Numbered from the stretch's first letter, positions 1-9,213 are shown. The stretch is DNA of 64,000 nucleotides from Acidianus sp. HS-5 (GCF_021655615.1 NZ_AP025245.1:2170001-2234000), one strand, 5' to 3'. Notes: generated from the sequence alone by a model not told the origin. A program made the numbers and translations.

Positions 1-17
1 CCGCCGTTTTTATCACC

Positions 18-1160
18 TCAGACTATCGCCTTTGCTGTTACTGTCCAGTATAACTTATTGTATAGTAACTTACCCCACCAGTGAACATAAGATGGAGGCG
101 GAGGTATTGGAGGATTATTATAATTGAACCTAATGTATGTTCCTGAGTCTAGTCCTGTAGCAATGTAGCAGAACACTGAACCGTCAAATAACTTTGACGC
201 TCCGTTCCCTCTAATATCATTCACTATATTTCCTGAAACGATGTAAGATTCGAAATCTGCGGTCGATCCTGCCTTAGAGATTGGTAAGTCAGTTGTGTCT
301 CCTATTATGTAAACGTTGGATTGATCCTTCATCCTTAAGGTTAGTTTATCAGTAGGAATCCAATTTCTCCTATCTCCAATTCCTGAGTCTTCAACTACTT
401 TTGCTCCTTTATGGGGAGGTACACCTAAAGCTAAGTCAAATTTAAGTTTCTCGCCCTCTTGAGATTCTATAGTTTTTTCCTCAGGGTTAACTCTGGTGAC
501 ATTAAATGGTGATACTACTTTTATTCCTCTTTGTTCAAATATTTTTATCATTACGTCATTGGTGGTCTTTATCCCGAAAACTCCTGGAACTGGATAAGTG
601 TATATTATTTCAGTCTTCTCTCTCAATCCTCTTCTTCTTAGATAATCATCGAGCATTAACGTCATCTCCATTGGAGCAACAGGGCATTTATGCGGCAGTT
701 TAGCTACGTTAATAACTACTGTTCCTCCCGAAAATGATTGCAGTACTTCCCTCAGTTTTTGTGAACTTTCTAAATCCCAAGGTGAATAAACCGCTCTATA
801 GCCTGGTATTTCGTCCCACTGTAAATGAGATCCAGTTGCAATAACTAGATTATCGTAATTATAAGTAGTTCCATCAGCTGTTATTATTGAATGATTTTGA
901 ACATCTATCTTACTTATATCTTTTGTTATTAATTTTATTTTAGGATCTAGAAGATCTCTTTCATCTCTTATTAGCTCTCCAGTATCAGTTACCCCGAAAG
1001 GTAATAGTAATTGTCCCGGTTGATAAATGTGTCTACTAGATGAATTTATAACCAAAATTTCTACTTCTCCTTTTTCTAATTCTTCTGTAAGTTGTTTTGC
1101 TAATCTATTTGCTACTATAGTTCCTGCAATTCCTCCGCCCGCAATTATAACTCTCTTCAT
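18..1160 (-). CDS. SQR-like FAD/NAD(P)-dependent oxidoreductase
   Basis: This 380-residue flavoprotein is of the sulfide:quinone oxidoreductase type, expected to pass electrons from a sulfur species to the quinone pool at the membrane. Residues 4-16 form a Rossmann FAD-binding loop (IIAGGGIAG). NLVIATGSH (about 104-112) and NVYIIGDTTDLP (about 282-293) are the other dinucleotide-fold strands. Only two cysteines occur, C159 (HKCPVAP) and C331 (VFCYIATG). They match the second and third SQR cysteines, while the first one is absent. The C terminus (WWGKLLYNKLYW) is aromatic and amphipathic, as in membrane-anchored SQRs. Its start overlaps the tusA-like stop by 4 bases, so the pair is one operon. 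Function as a true SQR is inferred; a related persulfide oxidoreductase is possible. A GAGGTGAT ribosome-binding-like sequence just past the stop suggests another gene beyond the window edge. Confidence 0.8.
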   Translation of the reverse strand: MKRVIIAGGGIAGTIVANRLAKQLTEELEKGEVEILVINSSSRHIYQPGQLLLPFGVTDTGELIRDERDLLDPKIKLITKDISKIDVQNHSIITADGTTYNYDNLVIATGSHLQWDEIPGYRAVYSPWDLESSQKLREVLQSFSGGTVVINVAKLPHKCPVAPMEMTLMLDDYLRRRGLREKTEIIYTYPVPGVFGIKTTNDVMIKIFEQRGIKVVSPFNVTRVNPEEKTIESQEGEKLKFDLALGVPPHKGAKVVEDSGIGDRRNWIPTDKLTLRMKDQSNVYIIGDTTDLPISKAGSTADFESYIVSGNIVNDIRGNGASKLFDGSVFCYIATGLDSGTYIRFNYNNPPIPPPPSYVHWWGKLLYNKLYWTVTAKAIV

Positions 1161-1390
1161 TTTCCTACCACCACCACAAAATTGTTTCCTTCTTTTCTTT
1201 CTTCAAATACTTTCAATCCTATACTTTTTGCCCAGTTTACTACCATGTTCTTAGTCTCTTCGTCTTTTAGTAGAGCTTCTACTGCTTCTCCTTGGTTTAT
1301 TTCATCCATTAGCCCCATTAATTCCCCTATAGGTCCTGCACAAGACGTCCCAGTTAAATCCACTTTTTTATAAATTTTAACCATTGACAT
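1157..1390 (-). CDS. TusA-like sulfur carrier protein
   Basis: This 77-residue protein has the size and layout of the TusA/SirA fold: a short strand (KKVDLTG), then the cysteine at position 17 in TGTSCAGPIGEL at the start of a helix, and a final strand (NNFVVVVG). Family members carry sulfur as a persulfide on this cysteine. The usual CPxP motif is CAGP here, keeping the Cys and the second Pro. The 4-base overlap with the downstream SQR-like flavoprotein suggests that the carrier delivers or receives sulfur from that enzyme. The 175 bases upstream are AT-rich, contain the divergent promoters of this operon and the HerA-like gene, and show no other gene. Confidence 0.8.
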   Translation of the reverse strand: MSMVKIYKKVDLTGTSCAGPIGELMGLMDEINQGEAVEALLKDEETKNMVVNWAKSIGLKVFEERKEGNNFVVVVGK

Positions 1391-1565
1391 CTCAAATTAA
1401 ATAGTATTATTCCGCATTTTAAATATTTTGCTTTTTTTACACACTTTTTAGAATATTAAATAGATATTCATGTAAAATTATTTTTATAAAAATTAATATT
1501 AATGTTAAAATAGATCGTAATATGCAGAGTTTCGGCTTTTAATTTTCTCTTCTCAATGCTAAAGC

Positions 1566-2291
1566 ATGGACTTAGGATTTCCTCTTAGTTCTTCAGAATT
1601 AGTCAGGAAATGCATAGCAATTCTTGGCATAAGAGGTTCCGGGAAATCAAATACCGCTAAGGTTTTGGGGAAAGAGTTAATAAGAGAAGGCTTTCCTTTA
1701 ATTGTAATAGATCCGGACGGAGAGTATGATTTCCAAGAAGCATTAAGAATAGATAACTTTAATCTGGATCCTGAATTTGCAGTTAAAGATGTCTTAGAAA
1801 GAAAGAGGTCAATAATTATTGACATGAACGAATGGAATGATGAAGCCTTTAATTTTCTTTTTAAATTTCTTGATATATTTTGGAATTTATCAAAAAAATA
1901 CAAGGCTAATGTTTTTCTAGTCCTGGAAGAAGCTCATGAGTTTATCCCTCAAGGCGAAAGGACAAAAATTAGTGAGGAAATTACTAGAGTAGCCCTAAGG
2001 GGAAGAAAGAGGGGTATAGGGATGATAATGATTAGTCAAAGATCTGCGAGGGTTAATAAAGACGTTCTAACGCAGAGTGAGATTTATTTTCTTCATAAAG
2101 TCGTTCATCCTGTTGATTTCAAAGTTTATAGGGAAATATTACCTTTGAAGGCAAGGGAAGTTTCTGATACAGTTAAATCCCTAGACGTAGGTGAGGCCTT
2201 ATTTTACATGAACGGAAGAGTTGAGAAAGTTAAGATAAGGAAATATGAAGAAAGCGCAGGGAATACTGAAGCAGTAGAGAATTTAGCATAA
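1566..2291 (+). CDS. HerA/DUF87-like P-loop ATPase
   Basis: This 241-residue ATPase belongs to the HerA/FtsK group. Walker A is GIRGSGKS (21-28), Walker B is VFLVLEEAHEF (116-126), and RGRKRGIGMIMISQRSARV (145-163) holds the arginine-rich and sensor region typical of HerA-type helicases and translocases. It is much shorter than genuine HerA (about 500 residues) and lacks the N-terminal HAS barrel and the helical insert. It is therefore a stand-alone ATPase core and not the NurA partner. No nurA, rad50 or mre11 lies nearby. The 3' end overlaps the convergent metallopeptidase by 9 bases. The substrate is unknown; DNA or protein-complex remodelling is inferred from the fold. Confidence 0.75.
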   Translation: MDLGFPLSSSELVRKCIAILGIRGSGKSNTAKVLGKELIREGFPLIVIDPDGEYDFQEALRIDNFNLDPEFAVKDVLERKRSIIIDMNEWNDEAFNFLFKFLDIFWNLSKKYKANVFLVLEEAHEFIPQGERTKISEEITRVALRGRKRGIGMIMISQRSARVNKDVLTQSEIYFLHKVVHPVDFKVYREILPLKAREVSDTVKSLDVGEALFYMNGRVEKVKIRKYEESAGNTEAVENLA

Positions 2292-2648
2292 TTCCTTTGC
2301 AAGTTCCTTGCTTATCTTCCTTATATGCCTAAATCCTTTGTAATTATGATTTCTCAAACCTTTCATGGTCTTTGGAATATGCATAAGCTCATGAGTTATT
2401 ACAAAGATTTTATCGCTACATTCTAACTTATCGTATTTTTCGGAAATAACTTCGACTATATAAAGTATGTCATCTCCTAGAATATATCTCCATTGAGGCG
2501 GTAAAGTTAATGTCCTTGCTATAGCGGTAGTTTTAGAATTTTTACTCCTTAAAAATGCTACCTTGTTCAGATTAATTTCCATGTTAGTCTCCTCATTAAT
2601 TCTTATTGCTAATTCTTTTACGTCTTCGGCTTTCTCTAGTTTAAGCAC
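2283..2648 (-). CDS. Putative small zinc metallopeptidase
   Basis: This 121-residue protein has a zinc-peptidase signature, THELMHIPKT (about 85-94), of the HExxH type. It is followed by further histidines (RNHNYKGFRHIRK) that could supply the third ligand. The size and the position of the motif in the C-terminal half resemble the putative metallopeptidase domain found in archaeal and phage proteins (PF18894-like, by recollection). No signal peptide or membrane segment is present, so it acts in the cytoplasm. It converges with the HerA-like ATPase, overlapping by 9 bases. The substrate is unknown. Confidence 0.65.
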   Translation of the reverse strand: MLKLEKAEDVKELAIRINEETNMEINLNKVAFLRSKNSKTTAIARTLTLPPQWRYILGDDILYIVEVISEKYDKLECSDKIFVITHELMHIPKTMKGLRNHNYKGFRHIRKISKELAKELC

Positions 2649-2680
2649 TTGAATAATTGATAATAAAAATATTTGAAGTT

Positions 2681-3241
2681 TTATGAAAGAGGTACTCTTC
2701 CTAAAGGAGCTTTCTTATTTAGACTTTCAGCAACAACTTGTACTAATCCTGTATACCATGCTGCAATAGCCGTTAATATTCCTACATATCCGCCTGCATG
2801 AATTAATGTCGTATTACCGATCATGGAACCTATACCCAGTAGGAAGAAAGTAACCCACAAAAGCAAGAAAGTCATAAATAGTCCAAGGTTTGACTTAAAA
2901 GTCCCTATCCACATTACCAGAGTAAATATTCCAAAAGCTACTAGTACTAATCCTATTCCTTGAGCAGTGATATTACCAAATATACCTAACGCCGTTAGGA
3001 AATACCATTCCCAAAACGCACCGTAAGTGAAGAATGCTACATAGCCGAATGTATTTCCTCCTTTCCATTCTAGTATTCCAGCTAATAGTTGTGCTAAACC
3101 ACCGTAAAACGCTGCTAAACCCAGGACAACACCAGATCCAGAAGTTATTAGCCCAGCATTGTAGGCACTTAAAACTAGTGTAGTTAATGCGAATCCAGAA
3201 AGCCCTAAAGGTGCGGGATTTGCCTTTTTTTCTTCTGTCAT
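2681..3241 (-). CDS. Acetate uptake transporter (GPR1/FUN34/YaaH family)
   Basis: This 186-residue membrane protein has six hydrophobic segments. It carries the family hallmark NPAPLGLSGFALTT near the N terminus (about 8-21), which lines the acetate pathway in YaaH/SatP proteins. These carriers or channels move acetate and related short acids across the membrane. The gene is divergent from acetyl-CoA synthetase across a 91-base promoter region, so uptake and activation of acetate are probably co-regulated. Length and topology are normal for the family. The start lies directly downstream of AT-rich promoter sequence. Confidence 0.88.
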   Translation of the reverse strand: MTEEKKANPAPLGLSGFALTTLVLSAYNAGLITSGSGVVLGLAAFYGGLAQLLAGILEWKGGNTFGYVAFFTYGAFWEWYFLTALGIFGNITAQGIGLVLVAFGIFTLVMWIGTFKSNLGLFMTFLLLWVTFFLLGIGSMIGNTTLIHAGGYVGILTAIAAWYTGLVQVVAESLNKKAPLGRVPLS

Positions 3242-3332
3242 GGTGAATTTTCTGTAATATAATAAAATATAAATCTTATGTAAAATGAATGATGGAGAAA
3301 TTCTTAAAAGTCACTCTTCTTAAAGATCTGTC

Positions 3333-5273
3333 ATGTCAGAAAATCTTCCATTTGAAGAGAGGTACTATCAACCTCCTTACAAACAACTTTACAAGGAATC
3401 TCTTGAAGAGCCAGAAAAATTCTGGAGAGAAATGGCTGAAGGCTTAGAATGGTTTTCTCCATTTGATAAAGTCTTAGATGAATCAAATGCGCCATTCTAT
3501 AGATGGTTTGCTGGCGGTAAGATTAACATAACATACAACGCATTAGACAGACAGATTAAAAATAGAGGGAACAAGATTGCAATTTATTGGGAGAACGAAA
3601 AAGGAGAAAGCAGACAATTAACTTACGGGGAGCTTTATAACGAAGTGAATAGGTTTTCGAAGATACTTCAAGATCTGGGAATAAAGAAGGGAGATAGAGT
3701 TCTAATTTACTTACCTTTAATGCCAGAATTGCCAATTGCAATGTTAGCCTGTGCGAGAATAGGTGCAGTGCATAGTATTGTATTTTCAGGTTTCTCAACG
3801 CAGGCAGTTATTGACAGAATAAATGATGCAAAAGCAAAGTTAGTTATAACAACTTCACATACAATGAGGAGAGGAAAGAGAGTTGAACTAAAGAGGATAA
3901 TTGATGAAGCAGTTTCTCAGACTCCTTCGGTCGAAAAAGTTCTAGTTATAAAGAGAGACGAGGAAATAGAATTAAACGAGGAAAGGGATGTATTATATCA
4001 AGATTTAATTAAGAGAACGGGATATAAAAAAGTTGAACCAGAAGAGACTTTATCTACGGATCCTCTCTTTATTCTTTATACTTCTGGAACCACCGGAAAG
4101 CCTAAAGGAATTCTTCATTTACACGGCGGATACGGATTATGGACTTACTTGACTACTCAGTGGGTTTTCGATTTAAAGGATAATGACGTGTTCTTTAATA
4201 CTGCAGATATAGGTTGGATAACTGGACATTCATACATAGTTTATGGTCCATTACAAAACGGAGCTTCAGTGTTAATGTATGAGGGAGTTCCCGACTACCC
4301 TAATCCAGATAAGTGGTGGGATTTAGTTGAGAAGTACGGTATTACAGTATTCTATACTTCCCCAACGGCAATTAGGTCTTTAATGAAATATGGCGAGGAA
4401 TGGGTAAAGAAGCACGATCTAAGCACACTTAGGATTTTAGGAAGTGTAGGTGAGCCTATAAACCCTGAAGCATGGAAATGGTATTTTAAGAATGTAGGAA
4501 ACTCTTCACTTCCTATAGTTGATACTTGGTGGCAGACTGAAACTGGAGGAATAATGATTTCAGCAACTCCAGGCTTAGGTAATTATCTACTTAAACCAAG
4601 TGCTAACGGCTTACCTTTGCCCGGAGTCGATGCAGATGTATTTACTGAAGATGGTAAGGAAGCTAAAGCAAGGGAGAAAGGGTACATTGTAATTAAGAGA
4701 CCTTGGCCAGGGATGCTTGCAGGAGTATGGGGAGACCCTGAAAGATACGTGAAAACTTACTTCTCTAAATTCCCAGGGATTTACTATCCTGGCGATTATG
4801 CAGTTAGAGATGAGGAAGGATTCTTCTACATCTTAGGAAGGGCCGACGAAGTATTAAAGATAGCAGGCCATAGGATAGGAACTAGAGAGATCGAGGACAT
4901 TCTAATCTCTCACCCTGCAGTAGCCGAGTCTGCAGTAATAGGAATTCCCGATCCAGTTAGAGGTGAACTTGCAGTAGCCGCTGTAGTATTAAAACAAGGT
5001 TACCAGCCTTCAGAGGAATTAAGAAAATCATTAATAGAGTACGTGAAGAACAATCTAGGGCCTATAGTAATCTTCGGCGGACTGTATTTTGTAAGTAAAT
5101 TACCAAAGACTAGATCAGGGAAGATAATGAGGAGAGTAGTGAGGAGTGTAATATCTGGTCAACCTCTAGGAGATGTATCGACTTTAGAAGATGAAACATC
5201 AGTTGATGAGTTAAAGAAGGTTATAGAAGAATTCTCTAAGGAGATCCAAGGGCAACAGAAAGAAGATAAATGA
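3333..5273 (+). CDS. acs: Acetyl-CoA synthetase (AMP-forming)
   Basis: This 646-residue enzyme converts acetate, ATP and CoA to acetyl-CoA, AMP and PPi in the cytoplasm. Adenylate-forming motifs are intact: the P-loop TSGTTGKPKG (about 250), the TWWQTETGG motif (about 400), the hinge GRADEVLKIAGHRIGTREIE (about 505-525) and the C-terminal LPKTRSGKIMRR, whose lysine is the catalytic and regulatory-acetylation site. The N-terminal ACAS domain (YKQLYKESLEEPEKFW) and full length match Acs rather than shorter acyl-CoA ligases. It lies opposite the YaaH-type acetate transporter. Propionate or another short acid is a possible additional substrate. Confidence 0.92.
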   Translation: MSENLPFEERYYQPPYKQLYKESLEEPEKFWREMAEGLEWFSPFDKVLDESNAPFYRWFAGGKINITYNALDRQIKNRGNKIAIYWENEKGESRQLTYGELYNEVNRFSKILQDLGIKKGDRVLIYLPLMPELPIAMLACARIGAVHSIVFSGFSTQAVIDRINDAKAKLVITTSHTMRRGKRVELKRIIDEAVSQTPSVEKVLVIKRDEEIELNEERDVLYQDLIKRTGYKKVEPEETLSTDPLFILYTSGTTGKPKGILHLHGGYGLWTYLTTQWVFDLKDNDVFFNTADIGWITGHSYIVYGPLQNGASVLMYEGVPDYPNPDKWWDLVEKYGITVFYTSPTAIRSLMKYGEEWVKKHDLSTLRILGSVGEPINPEAWKWYFKNVGNSSLPIVDTWWQTETGGIMISATPGLGNYLLKPSANGLPLPGVDADVFTEDGKEAKAREKGYIVIKRPWPGMLAGVWGDPERYVKTYFSKFPGIYYPGDYAVRDEEGFFYILGRADEVLKIAGHRIGTREIEDILISHPAVAESAVIGIPDPVRGELAVAAVVLKQGYQPSEELRKSLIEYVKNNLGPIVIFGGLYFVSKLPKTRSGKIMRRVVRSVISGQPLGDVSTLEDETSVDELKKVIEEFSKEIQGQQKEDK

Positions 5274-5290
5274 AAAATCTTTTTCTATTT

Positions 5291-6481
5291 TTATTGTTCT
5301 ACCATTATTACTCTTGCTTTTGCTCCGCTCTTTGGCCAAGTTATTACGCTTATCAAGACTAAAAGTATGGAAGCAAATCCGAAACCGTCTACCCATTTAG
5401 ATATTGTTGTAACTCCGTACATTAATGTAAGTAGCCCTATTATAATGTCAGCAATTCCCCCTACAAAACCTCCAGCATTATACGCAAAACCTGAAAGGAA
5501 TCCTCTAACTTCTGCAGGAACTGCGTCAGCTAATAATAATGGCATTAAAGGCCAGAAACCGGTAAAGAATGCAAAGACTATCACGCCAAAAGACATGCTC
5601 ACTGTATTTATTAATGCATAAATTACTGGAACGGCAAAAGGAAGCCCTATCATTAGTCCTATTAGCCCTATGTAAATTAGTCTCTTCTTATTGTACCTAT
5701 CAGCAAGCCTTCCGAAGAGAATGAAGGATATTGCTAAAACTATATTAGCTATTGTCATTAGTATCCCTAAAACGTAACCAGGAAGATGGTCAACTTCAGC
5801 AACTACAGTATAGTTTCCAAAAACTGCAAAATATGCAGTAAACATACCCGACATTCCTAATGTAGCCTTAAGTAGAACTCCCATGTATTCTTTATACCTT
5901 ATAGATATCTTACTGGAACCTTCTCTCATGTCCTTCACTTTAAATTGAATGTAAGGTAACAAGAGGAGCGGTAATGCTCCAGTTAAAAGGAATAATCTCC
6001 AATCATTGATAATGTTTGCCATGAATATCAAGTAAGTTATTCCAGTTAAGGAATATCCTATTCCATAACCTGCTTGAACTATTCCAGTGACAAATCCTTT
6101 TAATGATCTCGGAGCCTGCTCGTAGGCTATTACAGTTCCTGCAGTCCATTCTGCACCCATGAAGACTCCTTCGATTAATCTGAATATAAATAAGAGAATA
6201 ACAGTAGGAGAAAATACCATTAAACCTTGGAATAAAGCATAACCTCCAGTTCCTATCATTAACACTGGTTTCCTTCCCATTGTGTCAGCATATTTTCCAA
6301 AAACCATTCCTCCTATTACTCTCCCTATGAGACCTAAGGAGAAAAGTATCGAAATCTCAAAGTAATTTAAGTTAAATGCCTTCTCAAGTGCGCCATAAAC
6401 GTATGTAATTAATAATAAATCGTATATATTACCTGCCCAAGCTAACGAAGATGATAATGTAGCGTGAATATAAGATTTCAT
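5291..6481 (-). CDS. MFS transporter, SHS/MHS-like (carboxylate)
   Basis: This 396-residue, 12-helix major facilitator carries the cytoplasmic loop signature GKYADTMGRKPVL between helices 2 and 3 and RLADRYNKKR in the second half. The opening (SLAWAGNIYDLLLITYVY) and the segment GVFMGAEWTAGTVIAYEQAPRS resemble proton-coupled metabolite symporters for small carboxylates or sialate. The substrate is inferred from its neighbours, acs and yaaH; it cannot be read from the sequence. It is strongly similar along its whole length to the carrier at 8040, so the two are paralogues. Its 3' end faces the acs stop, 17 bases apart. Confidence 0.82.
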   Translation of the reverse strand: MKSYIHATLSSSLAWAGNIYDLLLITYVYGALEKAFNLNYFEISILFSLGLIGRVIGGMVFGKYADTMGRKPVLMIGTGGYALFQGLMVFSPTVILLFIFRLIEGVFMGAEWTAGTVIAYEQAPRSLKGFVTGIVQAGYGIGYSLTGITYLIFMANIINDWRLFLLTGALPLLLLPYIQFKVKDMREGSSKISIRYKEYMGVLLKATLGMSGMFTAYFAVFGNYTVVAEVDHLPGYVLGILMTIANIVLAISFILFGRLADRYNKKRLIYIGLIGLMIGLPFAVPVIYALINTVSMSFGVIVFAFFTGFWPLMPLLLADAVPAEVRGFLSGFAYNAGGFVGGIADIIIGLLTLMYGVTTISKWVDGFGFASILLVLISVITWPKSGAKARVIMVEQ

Positions 6482-6710
6482 AAAACTTGTGAAGATATGT
6501 TAAAATAAAAGGTTTCTTAATTTAAAACTTTCAAAACTTTCATGAAACTTTAAAGTTAAATTAGAGATTTTTTAATTTCAAGTGAATGCGATCGTGTGGC
6601 TTCTTTAAATATTTTAGTAGATTTATAATGATCAAAATTAAGGTTTAAACAAGTCAAAATTGTAAATGATTTAATATGCGTTTTTAATAAACTGTGACAA
6701 ATCTTTAGTT

Positions 6711-7937
6711 ATGAGCATTGGAATTAAAGGAAAAAGCTATAATTTAAAAGGCAATTGCCAAGTGTACTATGGCTACTTTGATTTACAAGATCTAGTTAAT
6801 TCTTTGAGCATTTTAGATCCTACAGGATACCTAAAAATTAGGCGAATGCTTGCTTGGAATCTTTATTTTTACTTATCAAGGAATCACACTGACCAATTGA
6901 GGAATTTATACTATGTAATTTATGAAACGTCGGCAATTATGAGAGAACTCAATTTTAGAAACATAAATCCAAATTATGCCTTGCCTTCTATTCTCGATAG
7001 AGTAAATACTTCAATGAGGCTTACGTGGAAAAACGGTGAGTTCTCATTAAAGGATCCTTTAAACATTTCCTGTGAAATTAATCTTAATAGTGAGATTAAT
7101 AAGTTAATCAAAATAGAGGTAGAAAATCAAGGAAAAATAAACGTGAATAGCAATGAAATTAAAAGCAATAACCAGATGGATTTATACAAGTTATCTGACG
7201 TTAAGGGATTAAGTTTAGAATCGGAATTTCATTATAAGGACGGTAAAGTTAACGTCATAATAGATTTAAAATTCAAACCTGAGAATAAGGGCTTTAATAA
7301 GGAAATACAAGCTGAGGAATTAAACAGAATACTTAGAATTACTGCAAAAGAAGTTAATGAGAAGGCAATTAATTCTCATGAGATTTTTGAAGATTTTATG
7401 GTAGGGATAATGGAGACTTTGATACAGCCTTTTTTGGACAAATATAAAAGCGAATTAGCAGAGGTTTTAGGTTTTAAGGAGCTTTTATACATTCCAGCAG
7501 GCAGGCATTTTATTTTAAATGCGGAGGAATCCGCATTAAATAACGAGGAAATAGCTCAGTTATTCTCTGATTCTTGCCAATTAGCTATAAATAGGATAAA
7601 AGAGGGCAAAAGCTTCTTTTACGATAGCTTTTCTATGCCAATAAGCATTAAAGGAGGACTAATATTTTACGAAGATTCTCAAATAACTTCATTAGAATCT
7701 AGATCAATAAAATCCCTAGCCACAATTATTTTGGAAGTTAACTCTCTAAGAGATCAAGCGTTAATAATAATTGAATCGCCAGAAGAATTCTTGATTGATG
7801 AAGATAAGAGGAAGGTTGTGGAAATTATAAGGAAAATGATGGATAAAGGTAATAAAGTAATAATACATACATGGGATAGTAAAATTGTAGAATATTTTAA
7901 AGATTGTACGGAATATAAAAATGAAAAAATGATTTAA
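6711..7937 (+). CDS. AAA_21/OLD-like ATPase relative without a Walker A motif
   Basis: This 408-residue protein is not a recognised family by name, but its second half reads like an ABC/SMC-class ATPase of the AAA_21/OLD type. LYIPAGRHFIL (259-269) matches the usual 'PAxR' element. SLESRSIKSLATIILEV (327-343) sits where the signature helix belongs. LIIIESPEEFLIDEDKRKVV (351-370) is a Walker B with D-loop, and KVIIHTWDSKIVEYF (382-396) takes the place of the switch histidine segment. At the N terminus, where GxxGxGKS is expected, the protein has CQVYYGYFDLQDLVNSLSIL (16-35), so no P-loop can be made. Nucleotide hydrolysis is doubtful. It stands alone between two paralogous MFS genes; its role is unknown. 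Confidence 0.6.
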   Translation: MSIGIKGKSYNLKGNCQVYYGYFDLQDLVNSLSILDPTGYLKIRRMLAWNLYFYLSRNHTDQLRNLYYVIYETSAIMRELNFRNINPNYALPSILDRVNTSMRLTWKNGEFSLKDPLNISCEINLNSEINKLIKIEVENQGKINVNSNEIKSNNQMDLYKLSDVKGLSLESEFHYKDGKVNVIIDLKFKPENKGFNKEIQAEELNRILRITAKEVNEKAINSHEIFEDFMVGIMETLIQPFLDKYKSELAEVLGFKELLYIPAGRHFILNAEESALNNEEIAQLFSDSCQLAINRIKEGKSFFYDSFSMPISIKGGLIFYEDSQITSLESRSIKSLATIILEVNSLRDQALIIIESPEEFLIDEDKRKVVEIIRKMMDKGNKVIIHTWDSKIVEYFKDCTEYKNEKMI

Positions 7938-8039
7938 AATTTAGAAACTTCTTTTAAAATAATAGGGAGAAGTAACTTACAACTCTCTTAAATTTAGTAA
8001 ATTAAGAATAAGTGTTTAAGTTAAATTTGGAAAAATGCA

Positions 8040-9212
8040 ATGCAAAAATATATTCATTCTACAATTTCAGCATTCTTCTCATGGGCAGGAAACATCTATG
8101 ATTTACTAATAGTAACTTACGTTTATTATTATTTTCAGAAATGCTTAGGCTTAAATGCAGTAGAGGGCACATTACTTTTCGCCTTAGGTCTAATTTTTAG
8201 AGTGATTGGTGGTTACGTTTTCGGAAAGATCGCTGACCAAAGAGGTAGGAAACCAGTATTAATAGTAGGGACTGCAGGATATTCGATATTTCAAGGTTTA
8301 ATGGCTTTTTCTCCAAACGCAGCAGTTTTACTAATAGCTAGAGCTCTGCAAGGCTTATTTATGGGCGCACAGTGGACAGCAGGAACTGTAATAGCTTACG
8401 AGCAAGCGCCTCCAAGTGCGAGAGGATTAATAAATGGGATAGTTCAAGCAGGCTATGGAGTAGGCTATGCATTAACTGGAGTTGCATTCATAGCTTTTGC
8501 TCCTTCAATGGGCGGAATAGGTTGGAGATTATTTTTACTTACCGGTGCAGTTCCTATAATCTTATTACCTTATGTTATTTTGAAAGTTTCCGATGTAAAA
8601 GTCTCTAGAAAAGTAGTAAGTAACGCAAATGTGAAAGAATACACTAAAGTGCTAATAAGATCTTCAATAATAATCTCAGGAATGTTCTTTTCTTACTATT
8701 CGATATTTGCAGTTTACCCTGATTTAGCTGAGTATTTAGGGCTTTCTAAGGATTTTGTAGGCTTGATGATGACCGCAGCCAATGTGGCTTTGGCAATATC
8801 TTTTATTGTATATGGTAGAATTGCTGATTTCATAAATAAAAGGAAACTAATAACTTACGGTGTTATAGGAGAAATGATAGGTTTACCTATGATGTTACCT
8901 ATTCTCATAAAGTCTCCTGAGCTTATGCTTATAGGTCTATTAGTATACTCAATAGCTACAGGGTTCTGGCCTTTGGCTCCATTATTAATAGTTGAGTCAG
9001 TTCCTCCAGAAGTCAGGTCTGCATTAACTGGACTATCCTATAATCTGGGCAGTGTAATTGGCGGAATAGGATCAATAACCATGGGCTCTTTAGTTCAGAT
9101 ATTCGGATTAACGAATTCCCCATTGTTTGGCAATATCTTAGGCTATTCATCATTAGTTATAGTTTTAGTTACTTTGCTAACTTGGCCTAGAGGAACAGTT
9201 AGTACAAAGTGA
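8040..9212 (+). CDS. MFS transporter, paralogue of the carrier at 5291
   Basis: This 390-residue, 12-helix major facilitator has GKIADQRGRKPVL after helix 2 and GRIADFINKRKL at the centre. The shared stretch GLFMGAQWTAGTVIAYEQAPPS and matching N terminus (FFSWAGNIYDLLIVTYVY) mark it as a paralogue of the 5291 carrier. Both are expected to be proton-coupled symporters of small organic acids; the actual substrate is unknown. The gene ends one base before the convergent acetyltransferase stop. The 102 bases upstream are AT-rich and hold the promoter. Confidence 0.82.
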   Translation: MQKYIHSTISAFFSWAGNIYDLLIVTYVYYYFQKCLGLNAVEGTLLFALGLIFRVIGGYVFGKIADQRGRKPVLIVGTAGYSIFQGLMAFSPNAAVLLIARALQGLFMGAQWTAGTVIAYEQAPPSARGLINGIVQAGYGVGYALTGVAFIAFAPSMGGIGWRLFLLTGAVPIILLPYVILKVSDVKVSRKVVSNANVKEYTKVLIRSSIIISGMFFSYYSIFAVYPDLAEYLGLSKDFVGLMMTAANVALAISFIVYGRIADFINKRKLITYGVIGEMIGLPMMLPILIKSPELMLIGLLVYSIATGFWPLAPLLIVESVPPEVRSALTGLSYNLGSVIGGIGSITMGSLVQIFGLTNSPLFGNILGYSSLVIVLVTLLTWPRGTVSTK

Positions 9213-9213
9213 A

